This document shows, piece after piece, positions 1-5,425 of a stretch of DNA of 5,425 nt; position 1 is the stretch's first letter, and the number at the start of each line of letters is the position of its first letter. Source of the stretch: an uncultured Bacteroidales bacterium (GTDB lineage Bacteria; Bacteroidota; Bacteroidia; Bacteroidales; P3); NCBI GenBank assembly GCA_947176325.1, contig CAMWQD010000093.1, positions 1 through 5,425 of the forward strand, read 5' to 3'. Made by a program: the position numbers and the translations under genes. Under the pieces are notes generated by a model, which saw only the letters and a list, made by a program, of their open reading frames with translations, ran no database searches and was not told the DNA's origin.

Positions 1-386
1 TCGCGGCAGGCATAGCCGAACATCATGCCTTGGTCGCCCGCGCCCTGTTCCTCTTCCTTCTTGCGTTCCACACCTTGGTTGATGTCGGGCGACTGGCTGT
101 GAATGGTGGAAATCACGCCGCACGAATTGCTTTCGAAACAATATTCTCCTTTTGTGTAGCCTATCTGACGGATAGTGTCGCGGGCGGTTTGCTGCACGTC
201 TACCCAGCCGTGGGTCTTCACTTCACCCGCACATACCACCAAGCCTGTGGTGACAAGGGTTTCGCAAGCCACCTTGGCATGGGGATCCTGTCTCAGAAAT
301 TCGTCCAACAGAGAATCGGAAATGAGGTCGGCTACCTTATCGGGGTGTCCCGCCGACACGGATTCGGATGTAAATAAATACGACAT
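1..386 (-). CDS. metK: S-adenosylmethionine synthetase (methionine adenosyltransferase), N-terminal part, cut by window edge
   Basis: MetK makes S-adenosylmethionine from ATP and methionine in the cytoplasm. Only the first 128 codons are present; the 3' part lies beyond the left edge. The protein opens MSYLFTSESVSAGHPDKVAD, the family's start with the ATP/phosphate-binding GHPDK at residues 13-17. It continues with CETLVTTG (41-48), GEVKTHGWVD (54-63), the IGYTKGEY segment (75-82) and SQSPDINQGV (97-106, the active-site flexible loop region). It then reaches the family signature GAGDQGMMFGY at 115-125. No frameshift is seen. The start at 386 gives the standard N-terminus. There is no Shine-Dalgarno sequence; the upstream bases are A/T-rich, as usual in Bacteroidetes. 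The gene is divergent from iorA and its leader carries a SAM-II riboswitch, so feedback repression by SAM is expected (inference). Confidence 0.97.
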   Translation of the reverse strand, partial: MSYLFTSESVSAGHPDKVADLISDSLLDEFLRQDPHAKVACETLVTTGLVVCAGEVKTHGWVDVQQTARDTIRQIGYTKGEYCFESNSCGVISTIHSQSPDINQGVERKKEEEQGAGDQGMMFGYACR

Positions 387-480
387 GGCGTATATAATTT
401 TAGTTCTTAAAGTGTTATGAAATATGCGGAACGAGCGGCGCAAGAACGCGCGGTGTCACCGAACCCCCTGAACAGGGCGA
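387..480 (-). other. metK leader between the SAM-II aptamer and the start codon, with possible expression-platform structures
   Basis: This is about 94 nt of non-coding leader. Read toward metK, three local structures can be drawn by hand. First, CCCT-gttc-AGGG (477-466) can be extended by pairing AACC (486-483) with GGTT (465-462); that would take bases from the 3' end of the aptamer. Second, 461-451 is an odd palindrome, CGGTG-A-CACCG. Third, GCGC-GTTCTT-GCGC (451-438) is a small hairpin whose six loop bases are perfectly complementary to AAGAAC at 408-403, just upstream of the ATG. This would allow an H-type pseudoknot near the start codon. The second and third share position 451, so they may compete. 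I see no intrinsic terminator (no strong stem followed by a U-run) and no Shine-Dalgarno sequence. The structures are seen in sequence; their regulatory role is inference. Confidence 0.4.
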
Positions 481-540
481 AAGGTTGCATTTTAGCCTTT
501 TTTAACGTGGTTGCAAGCAGCCAAATCATTCCACACTTTC
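481..540 (-). promoter_or_regulatory. SAM-II riboswitch aptamer in the metK leader
   Basis: Read on the minus strand, a stem AGTGTGG (537-531) pairs with CCACGTT (510-504): seven pairs, two of them G-U. The stem encloses a 20-nt loop at 530-511 that contains TGATTTGG followed by GCTTGCAA. After the stem comes an A-rich stretch and then GGCTAAAATGC (497-487). The order P1, UGAUUU, UUGCA, P1', A-rich linker, GCUAAAA is that of the SAM-II (metA-type) aptamer as I remember its consensus. It lies directly upstream of metK, whose product is the ligand. Pseudoknot P2 is less certain. A hand pairing of GGCTGC (522-517) with GCAACC (488-483) has one C-A mismatch, and a CUU/AAG core is the alternative. 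SAM-II elements are best known from Alphaproteobacteria, where they mask the ribosome-binding site. Confidence 0.85.
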
Positions 541-546
541 AGGGCG

Positions 547-562
547 CAAAAATACAAAATTA
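547..562 (-). promoter_or_regulatory. Two adjacent Bacteroidetes-type -7 boxes for metK
   Basis: Toward metK the sequence reads TAATTTTG (562-555) directly followed by TATTTTTG (554-547). Both match the Bacteroidetes sigma-ABfr -7 consensus TAnnTTTG. With the nearer box, transcription would begin around 540, immediately before the first stem of the riboswitch, which supports both calls. A TTTG with correct -33 spacing is not evident; the nearest upstream TTTG, at 570-567, is too close. Confidence 0.6.
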
Positions 563-576
563 ATCGCAAAAATCCG

Positions 577-584
577 TACATTCG
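577..584 (+). promoter_or_regulatory. Possible -7 box for the iorAB transcript
   Basis: TACATTCG matches the Bacteroidetes -7 consensus TAnnTTTG except for one base. It would place transcription start near 590, giving an A-rich 5' leader of about 20 nt before the iorA ATG at 613. No -33 TTTG is seen at the expected distance, so this is weak. The metK promoter lies just beside it on the other strand, so the two transcripts would diverge from about 50 bp of DNA. Confidence 0.3.
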
Positions 585-612
585 CGTTTGGGAAATAATT
601 AAAAGAACAGAT

Positions 613-2220
613 ATGCAAAAGTTATTGTTGTTGGGCGATGAAGCTATCGCCCAGGGTGCGTTGGATGCCGGCATTTCGGGGGTTTACGCCTATCCGGGAA
701 CTCCCAGCACGGAAATCACGGAGTATATTCAACACTCCAAGAAAGCGAAGGAAGAAGGTATCCACTGCACGTGGAGCGCCAACGAGAAAACCGCTATGGA
801 AGCGGCTGTGGGTGTGTCGTATACGGGTCGCAGGGCATTGGTGTGCATGAAGCACGTGGGGCTGAACGTGGCCGCCGACCCCTTCACCAACTCGGCGGTG
901 ACGGGTGCCAACGGAGGTTTGGTATATCTGATTGCCGACGACCCCTCCATGCACTCCTCGCAAGACGAGCAGGACTCGCGTTCCTATGCCCGTTTCGCGC
1001 AGATTCCCTGCATGGAACCTTCCAACCAGCAGGAGGCCTACGATATGATCCGCTATGCGTTCGATCTTTCCGAAAAATTGCAGACCCCGGTGCTTTTCCG
1101 TGTCACCACGCGCATGGCGCACTCCCGCAGCGGGGTGGAATTGCGCGAGGGGCGCGGTCAGAACCCTGTGAAGTTGGATCCCAATCCCAAACGTTTCATT
1201 CTGCTTCCGGCCAACGCCCGTGTGTTGTATAAGGAGCTTTTGGCCAAACAGCCCGAATTCGAGAACCGTGCCCTGCAAGACGGCTTCAACGCCTATCTGG
1301 AGGGAAGCGATAAGAAGCTCGGCATCATCGCCTGCGGTATCGGCTACAACTATCTGCAGGAAAATTTCGGCGGCAAATGTCCGCATCCCGTGCTCAAAGT
1401 GAGTCAATATCCCATTCCGCGCACGTGGGTGAAGAAAATCACCGACGAATGCGACAAGGTGTTGATTGTGGAAGAGGGTTATCCCATTTACGAAGAATTG
1501 ATAAGGGGCTATCTGGACGCGAGCGGAAAAATCCTCGGTCGTCTGGACGGCACGTTGCCGCGCGACGGGGAACTCAATCCCAATATTCTCGCCAAGGCGC
1601 TGGGATTGCCCAAGACCTGCGGCGAGCCTATTCCCGACGTTGTGGTGGCCCGTCCTCCCTCGCTTTGCAACGGTTGCCCCCACGCAGACACCTACACGGC
1701 CTTGAACGAGGCTATGAAGGAATACGGACGCGGCCATGTGTTCGGCGATATCGGTTGCTACACCTTGGGTGCGTTGCCTCCCTACGGCGCCATCGGCTCC
1801 ACCGTGGATATGGGTGCTTCGATAACTATGGCGAAAGGGGCTGCCGATGCGGGTTTGCGTCCCGCCGTGGCGGTTATCGGCGATTCCACCTTCACCCATT
1901 CGGGCATGACGGGGCTTTTGGACGCGGTAAACGATAAGTCGTCCATCACGGTCATCATCATGGACAACTCCACCACCGGCATGACGGGGGGACAGGATTC
2001 GGCGGCTTTCGGAAAAATCGAGCAGATTTGCATGGGCTTGGGTGTGGAGAAGGAACATATCCGTGTCATCACTCCTCTCAAGAACAATCACGATGAGAAT
2101 GTACGTGTGATGAAGGAGGAAATCGCCTATCAGGGTGTTTCGGTGATTGTGCCGCGCAGAGAGTGCATTCAGACGGCGGTGCGCCATGCCAAGGAGGCTG
2201 CGAAAGCGAAGAAAGCATAA
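613..2220 (+). CDS. iorA: Indolepyruvate/arylpyruvate oxidoreductase, alpha (TPP-binding) subunit, lacking the ferredoxin domain
   Basis: The 535-residue protein is the thiamine-pyrophosphate subunit of a 2-oxoacid oxidoreductase. Known relatives decarboxylate indolepyruvate, phenylpyruvate or related aryl 2-oxoacids to aryl-acetyl-CoA and pass electrons to ferredoxin. Motifs seen: PGTPSTEI at 28-35 and SANEKTAMEAA from 55 (pyrimidine-binding domain, E58 a likely cofactor-activating Glu). Further on are CNGCPH at 352-357 and GDIGCYTLG at 378-386. The TPP/Mg motif runs from GDS (423-425) to DNSTTGMTGGQ (451-461). Many IorA proteins end in a domain with two 4Fe-4S clusters. Here the chain stops at about residue 535 with a Lys/Ala-rich tail and has no CxxCxxC motif. 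The start at 613 (MQKLLLLGDE) matches the family N-terminus; an in-frame TTG at 511 would add 34 unrelated residues. iorB follows after 19 nt. The exact substrate cannot be read from sequence. Confidence 0.92.
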   Translation: MQKLLLLGDEAIAQGALDAGISGVYAYPGTPSTEITEYIQHSKKAKEEGIHCTWSANEKTAMEAAVGVSYTGRRALVCMKHVGLNVAADPFTNSAVTGANGGLVYLIADDPSMHSSQDEQDSRSYARFAQIPCMEPSNQQEAYDMIRYAFDLSEKLQTPVLFRVTTRMAHSRSGVELREGRGQNPVKLDPNPKRFILLPANARVLYKELLAKQPEFENRALQDGFNAYLEGSDKKLGIIACGIGYNYLQENFGGKCPHPVLKVSQYPIPRTWVKKITDECDKVLIVEEGYPIYEELIRGYLDASGKILGRLDGTLPRDGELNPNILAKALGLPKTCGEPIPDVVVARPPSLCNGCPHADTYTALNEAMKEYGRGHVFGDIGCYTLGALPPYGAIGSTVDMGASITMAKGAADAGLRPAVAVIGDSTFTHSGMTGLLDAVNDKSSITVIIMDNSTTGMTGGQDSAAFGKIEQICMGLGVEKEHIRVITPLKNNHDENVRVMKEEIAYQGVSVIVPRRECIQTAVRHAKEAAKAKKA

Positions 2221-2239
2221 TAATACAAAAACAACGACA

Positions 2240-2815
2240 ATGAAAAAAGATATAATTCTGGCGGGTGTGGGAGGACAAGGTATCCTCTCCATCGCCACTG
2301 TGATAGGACGTGCGGCCGTGGCAAACGGCATGTATCTGAAACAAGCCGAAGTGCACGGCATGAGCCAGCGCGGGGGTGACGTGCAGTCGCACCTGCGTAT
2401 TTCCACCGAGCCTATTTGTTCGGATTTGATTCCCGAGGGCAAGGCCGACTTGATTATTTCGGTGGAGCCTATGGAGTCGCTGCGCTATCTGCCCATGCTC
2501 AACGCCGACGGTTGGGTCATCACCAACAACGTGCCTTTCAAGAATGTGCCCGACTATCCTTCGGATGCCGATTTGGAAAAGGCGATGAAGAGCGTCAAGA
2601 ATATGATTGCTTTCAATGCCGACCAGTTGGCGAGGGAAATCGGTTCGCCCCGCTCGGCCAATATGGTGATTTTGGGTGCCGCCGCCGATAAGCTGGGGCT
2701 TCCCTACGAAGAATTTGAAAAGGCTGTGGCCGCTATTTTCGCCGCCAAAGGTGAGGATATCGTGAGCGCCAACCTGAAGGCAATGGCTTCGGGGCGCGAA
2801 CAAAGCCAGAAGTAA
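2240..2815 (+). CDS. iorB: Indolepyruvate/arylpyruvate oxidoreductase, beta (gamma-type) subunit
   Basis: This 191-residue protein is the partner of IorA and belongs to the pyruvate/ketoisovalerate oxidoreductase catalytic-domain family, thought to help bind CoA in the complex. It begins MKKDIILAGVGGQGIL, with the family's GVGGQG at residues 9-14. The highly typical EVHGMSQRGGDVQSH starts at residue 37, and SANMVILGA lies near residue 140. Its length of about 190 residues is normal for stand-alone IorB. The start at 2240 gives the canonical N-terminus; upstream in-frame codons overlap the iorA end and look unrelated. The leader is A-rich with no Shine-Dalgarno sequence. The gene very probably shares a transcript with iorA. 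It has no CxxCxxC motif, so neither visible subunit carries obvious iron-sulfur ligands. It converges with the DUF4296 gene, the stop codons being 5 bp apart. Confidence 0.93.
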   Translation: MKKDIILAGVGGQGILSIATVIGRAAVANGMYLKQAEVHGMSQRGGDVQSHLRISTEPICSDLIPEGKADLIISVEPMESLRYLPMLNADGWVITNNVPFKNVPDYPSDADLEKAMKSVKNMIAFNADQLAREIGSPRSANMVILGAAADKLGLPYEEFEKAVAAIFAAKGEDIVSANLKAMASGREQSQK

Positions 2816-2821
2816 GGCTTT
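2802..2821. terminator. Small palindrome over the convergent stop codons, possible two-way terminator
   Basis: AAAGCC (2802-2807) and GGCTTT (2816-2821) form a 6-bp stem with an 8-nt loop; the iorB TAA (2813-2815) lies in the loop. The DUF4296 stop begins at 2823 and overlaps the other side of the palindrome. On the plus strand the stem is followed by only a short T-run. The stem has three G-C pairs, so termination strength is doubtful. Its position between two convergent transcripts is the main support. Confidence 0.4.
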
Positions 2822-3207
2822 TATCGGCTGTTCTTGATACTATCCGCCGCCTGCAGGTCTTCGTACATAGACTTTAGCCGGGCGGTGGATTTTTTGTATA
2901 TGCCCTTGAGTTTTTCGGGGTGCGCCATATAGTAGTTCATCAGCGCCATATACTGGTTGTAGGTAATTCCGTATTTCTGAAATATAGGAAGATAGGCATC
3001 GAAGGCGTGTTCGGTCATCACCTCGTTGTAGAGCGAGGAATTGGTTTCCCGATTGTTATACAGACCCGCTTCGGTGAGGCGGATATCGGTGAGCAAATCC
3101 ACCATTTCCTTTTCCTTGAGAAAGGGTGAGGGTTTGTCGGCGTTGCGGCAGGAGGCCAGGCAAAGCAGGGCGCTCGTCACCGCGATATAGATTGCAATTC
3201 TTTTCAT
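2821..3207 (-). CDS. DUF4296 domain lipoprotein of unknown function
   Basis: The 128-residue protein has a lipoprotein signal peptide: MKR, a hydrophobic stretch IAIYIAVTSALLCLA, and the lipobox L-A-S-C with the lipidated Cys at residue 20. The residues after it (RNADKP) do not look like the acidic export signal of Bacteroidetes surface lipoproteins, so a periplasm-facing location is more likely (inference). The mature part, with MVDLLTDIRLTEAGL, then LPIFQKYGITYNQYMALMNY and a helical MAHPEKLKGIYKKSTARL segment, fits DUF4296, a small helical domain common in Bacteroidetes; no function is known to me. The start at 3207 is fixed by the signal peptide; reading further upstream only translates the opposite frame of mnmA. 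It is the last gene of the minus-strand unit, 14 nt after the mnmA stop. Confidence 0.85.
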   Translation of the reverse strand: MKRIAIYIAVTSALLCLASCRNADKPSPFLKEKEMVDLLTDIRLTEAGLYNNRETNSSLYNEVMTEHAFDAYLPIFQKYGITYNQYMALMNYYMAHPEKLKGIYKKSTARLKSMYEDLQAADSIKNSR

Positions 3208-3221
3208 GGCATAAAGATACG

Positions 3222-4409
3222 TTAAAAAATCACACCGCTGCCGAGGCAGAGCCTGTTGTCGGGCGTGTAGATAACGCCGAATTGTCCGGCGGCGATGCCC
3301 TGCACGGGCTGTTCGGCTTCGATAACCCACAGGCCGTCGGGCGTCTGATACAGTTTTCCCGGTGTAAATTCGGGCGTGTGCCGTATTTTGAAGCTTATGT
3401 TGACGGCGTTTTCCGGCAGGCTCTCCGCCAAAGGAGGTTCGAACAGGGCTTCTCCCATAAAGCGGAAACCGCTCAGGCGTATGGTCTTGCCGTATTGGGC
3501 AGGGGTCTGAAATCCTTTGGAAACGTAGAGGATGTTTTGCGGAATGTCTTTCTCGATAACATACCACGGGCCGCCGCTCAGGCCGAGCCCCTTGCGTTGC
3601 CCGATGGTGTGGAACCAAAATCCGTGGTGGTAGCCGAGGCGTTTGCCCGTTTCCTTTTCGATAATGGGGCCGATTTTAACGCCGAGATAGCGCCGTATGA
3701 AGTCGTTGTAGTCGATTTTTCCCAAAAAGCAGATGCCCTGGCTGTCCTTGCGGGTTGCGCTGGGAAGTTTGGCTTCTTCGGCAATGGCGCGCACTTCGTG
3801 TTTCATGAGGCCGCCCACCGGAAACACGAGTTTGGAAAGTTGGGCGTGGCTTATCTGCCCTAAAAAGTCGGTCTGGTCTTTCACAGGGTCTTTGGCCGTG
3901 CCCAAATACACCGTCTGTTCGGGCTGCAACACCTCGATGCGGTCTTTTTCCACGGGCTGAATATCGCAGGGGCGGTTGTTCTGATAGCAGTTGCGCATGG
4001 CGGCGATGTCGGCCTTATGGAAGATGCTCGTGGTGGCGTAATGCCCGGTGGCGATGCGGTCGAAATCCTTGCCGTATTTTTCTTCGAAAGCCCCGAACTT
4101 GATGAGTTTGTTGCACATCATGTCGGGATTGGGCGTGAGGCCGCGCTTTACGGTGTCGATGGTGTATTTGACTACGTTGTCCCAGTATTCGCGGTGCAGG
4201 GGCACGATTTCGAAGCGGCAGCCGTATTTCTTGGCGATGTAGGTGGTCAGCTCGATATCCTCCTCGCTCGGGCAGTCGATAAAACCGTCCTCCTGCTCCA
4301 TGCCGATGCGGATATAGAAGATATCGGGCTCATACCCCATTTCCTTGAGGCGGTGAACCACCACCGAAGAGTCCACCCCTCCGGAAACCAAAGCTGCGAT
4401 GCGTGTCAT
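3222..4409 (-). CDS. mnmA: tRNA-specific 2-thiouridylase MnmA
   Basis: MnmA puts sulfur on carbon 2 of the wobble uridine (U34) of Lys, Glu and Gln tRNAs, using ATP to adenylate the base and a persulfide as sulfur donor. The 395-residue protein shows the PP-loop SGGVDSSV at residues 9-16 and GLTPNPDMMCNKLIKFG (90-106) with the first catalytic Cys at 99. ATGHYA (120-125) and KDQTDFL (177-183) follow. DSQGICFLGKIDY (222-234) carries the second Cys, at 227. The C-terminal barrel region includes HTIGQRKGLGLSGGPW and ends AGQFGVIY...LGSGVIF. The pattern matches the Bacteroidetes MnmA subgroup. Residues 128-168, between ATGHYATT and LGTAKDP, are about 34 residues longer than in the Bacteroides homologue I recall and include Cys141 and Cys148. 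The gene lies 19 nt after the threonine dehydrogenase gene and probably shares its transcript. Confidence 0.95.
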   Translation of the reverse strand: MTRIAALVSGGVDSSVVVHRLKEMGYEPDIFYIRIGMEQEDGFIDCPSEEDIELTTYIAKKYGCRFEIVPLHREYWDNVVKYTIDTVKRGLTPNPDMMCNKLIKFGAFEEKYGKDFDRIATGHYATTSIFHKADIAAMRNCYQNNRPCDIQPVEKDRIEVLQPEQTVYLGTAKDPVKDQTDFLGQISHAQLSKLVFPVGGLMKHEVRAIAEEAKLPSATRKDSQGICFLGKIDYNDFIRRYLGVKIGPIIEKETGKRLGYHHGFWFHTIGQRKGLGLSGGPWYVIEKDIPQNILYVSKGFQTPAQYGKTIRLSGFRFMGEALFEPPLAESLPENAVNISFKIRHTPEFTPGKLYQTPDGLWVIEAEQPVQGIAAGQFGVIYTPDNRLCLGSGVIF

Positions 4410-4428
4410 GCGCGGAACACGTACCGGA

Positions 4429-5397
4429 TTAGAACTTGCCGGCCTTGTACTTTTCGCCGACTTTTTCGAGCATTTCGCGGGTCATGGTGTCGAGGTCGTA
4501 GGCCGGTTTCCAATCCCATTCGGCGCGGGCGCAGCTGTCGTCGATGGAGTTAGGCCACGAATCGGCAATTGCCTGACGGAAGTCGGGTTTATAGACGATT
4601 TCGAGGTTCGGCATGTATTTCTTCACCGACTCATACATATCCTTGGGCGTTACGCTGAATGCGGCGATGTTGTAGCCCGTGCTGTGCTTGAGACGGCTCT
4701 TTTCGGCGTGGAAAAGGTCGATGGTGGCCTTGAGGCAGTCGGGCATATACATCATCGGAAGCATGGAATTTTCCGAAAGGAAGCATTCGAACTTGCCGTA
4801 TTTGATAGCGTCGTAGTAAATCTGCACCGCGTAGTCGGTGGTGCCGCCGCCGGGAAGGGTCTCGCTCGAAATGATGCCCGGGTAGCGTACCCCGCGGATA
4901 TCCATGCCGAACTTGTCGATGTAGTATTGTCCCAGCAACTCGCAGGAAACCTTGGTGATGCCGTACATGGTGGAGGGTTGCAGCACGGTGTCCTGAGGGG
5001 TCATGTCGGCAGGGGTGGTGGGGCCGAAAGCCGCCATGGAGCTGGGCGCGAAGATACGTTTGATGCCCTTTTCCTTAGCCACATTATACACATTGATGGT
5101 GCCGCCCATATTGATGTTCCACGCCAGCATGGGGTTCTTTTCGCCCACCGCCGAAAGAATGGCGGCCAGGTGGAAAATGGCGTCTATCTGATATTTGTCG
5201 ATGAGTTCGGCCAGGCGTTTTCCGTCTAAAACGTCCAGTTGTTCGATAGGACCGCCGTTCTTGATGCGGTCGGTAACCCTGTTCAGATCCAAATCGGTGG
5301 CAATAACATTTTCACCTCCGTAAATCTTACGCAAGGCACAGGTGAGTTCCGAGCCGATTTGCCCGAAAGAACCCGTTAACAGAATACGTTTTATCAT
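4429..5397 (-). CDS. L-threonine 3-dehydrogenase, short-chain (SDR/epimerase-like) type
   Basis: This 322-residue NAD-dependent enzyme of the extended SDR family closely resembles the SDR-type threonine dehydrogenase of Flavobacterium. That enzyme oxidises L-threonine to 2-amino-3-oxobutyrate, which Kbl then splits to glycine and acetyl-CoA. Seen in sequence: the Rossmann motif TGSFGQIGSEL with Gly 9, 12 and 15, Asp35 at the end of the second strand (NAD preference), and HLAAILSAVGEKNP (76-89). PSSMAAFGPTTP (118-129) holds the active-site Ser. The catalytic YGITK is at 145-149 and RYPGIIS at 171-177. The substrate-region PGGGTTDYA is at 182-190, and SWPNSIDDS lies near the C-terminus. A general NAD-dependent epimerase label is the fallback. 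The start at 5397 (MIKRILLTG) fits the Rossmann fold; an in-frame TTG at 5424 would add nine basic residues. It leads the mnmA-DUF4296 unit. No kbl gene is in the window. Confidence 0.88.
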   Translation of the reverse strand: MIKRILLTGSFGQIGSELTCALRKIYGGENVIATDLDLNRVTDRIKNGGPIEQLDVLDGKRLAELIDKYQIDAIFHLAAILSAVGEKNPMLAWNINMGGTINVYNVAKEKGIKRIFAPSSMAAFGPTTPADMTPQDTVLQPSTMYGITKVSCELLGQYYIDKFGMDIRGVRYPGIISSETLPGGGTTDYAVQIYYDAIKYGKFECFLSENSMLPMMYMPDCLKATIDLFHAEKSRLKHSTGYNIAAFSVTPKDMYESVKKYMPNLEIVYKPDFRQAIADSWPNSIDDSCARAEWDWKPAYDLDTMTREMLEKVGEKYKAGKF

Positions 5398-5421
5398 GGG
5401 TGTACTTTTTTTACGCGGGCG

Positions 5422-5425
5422 CAAA
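5422..5425 (-). promoter_or_regulatory. Possible end of a -7 box for the threonine dehydrogenase unit, cut by window edge
   Basis: The minus strand enters the window as TTTGCGCCCG. TTTG would be the 3' half of a TAnnTTTG -7 box whose first half is outside. The next bases repeat those after the metK -7 box (TTTGCGCCC in both). Transcription would start near 5415, about 18 nt before the ATG. The missing half makes this tentative. Confidence 0.3.

Noticed and set aside
30..420. Plus-strand small open frames across the left end
   Set aside because: They are antisense to the unmistakable metK coding sequence.
451..461. The palindrome CGGTGTCACCG as a protein operator
   Set aside because: The arms are only 5 bp with a single central base, there is no second copy in the window and no regulator gene nearby. 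It is mentioned only as part of the leader structure.
511..612. A TTG start for iorA at 511, adding 34 residues
   Set aside because: The extension crosses the riboswitch loop and both promoters, has no homology to the family, and the ATG at 613 gives the canonical IorA N-terminus.
622..2442. A very long open frame (about 600 codons) on the minus strand, antisense to iorA and running into iorB
   Set aside because: It shadows two well-supported genes. Its translation is rich in His and Arg with no recognisable domain, as expected from the reverse frame of a GC-rich gene.
3208..3618. An N-terminal extension of the DUF4296 protein to 265 residues
   Set aside because: The added part is an out-of-frame reading of mnmA and would bury the clear lipoprotein signal peptide that starts at 3207.
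4399..5229. A 276-codon plus-strand open frame opposite the threonine dehydrogenase gene, and a similar 245-codon one at 3126-3863 opposite mnmA
   Set aside because: Both lie wholly or mainly over confident minus-strand genes and show no family motif; they are antisense shadows.

Overview
The window looks like chromosomal housekeeping DNA from a Bacteroidales bacterium with moderately high GC. Four things support this. The MnmA and the SDR-type threonine dehydrogenase are of the Bacteroidetes kind, and there is a DUF4296 lipoprotein. The candidate promoters carry Bacteroidetes TAnnTTTG -7 boxes. None of the gene starts has a clear Shine-Dalgarno sequence, only A/T-rich leaders. A genus cannot be fixed from this alone; Alistipes/Rikenellaceae-like lineages would fit, but that is a guess.

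Layout. (1) Positions 1-386, minus strand: the N-terminal 128 codons of metK (S-adenosylmethionine synthetase), cut by the left edge. (2) Positions 387-612: a divergent intergenic region. Read toward metK, it holds two adjacent -7 boxes and then, almost at the predicted transcription start, a convincing SAM-II riboswitch aptamer. About 95 nt of further structured leader follow before the metK ATG. (3) Positions 613-2815, plus strand: an iorA-iorB pair encoding the two subunits of an indolepyruvate/arylpyruvate:ferredoxin-type oxidoreductase; the alpha subunit lacks the usual C-terminal ferredoxin domain. (4) Positions 2821-5397, minus strand: a compact three-gene unit transcribed toward iorB. 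It runs from an SDR-type L-threonine 3-dehydrogenase (19-nt gap) to the tRNA 2-thiouridylase mnmA (14-nt gap) to a small DUF4296 lipoprotein. The convergent iorB and DUF4296 stop codons lie only 5 bp apart, inside a small palindrome that may serve as a two-way terminator.

How the parts fit. The metK riboswitch is a product-feedback device: MetK makes SAM, and SAM bound to the leader should lower metK expression. The ior pair converts aromatic 2-oxoacids from amino-acid transamination to aryl-acetyl-CoA. The threonine dehydrogenase starts threonine breakdown toward glycine, so two of the transcription units touch amino-acid catabolism. I see no mobile element, CRISPR array, tRNA or rRNA, and no wholly new system. 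The points most worth a second look are the SAM-II aptamer with its unusual downstream leader, the ferredoxin-less IorA, and an insertion of roughly 34 residues in MnmA.
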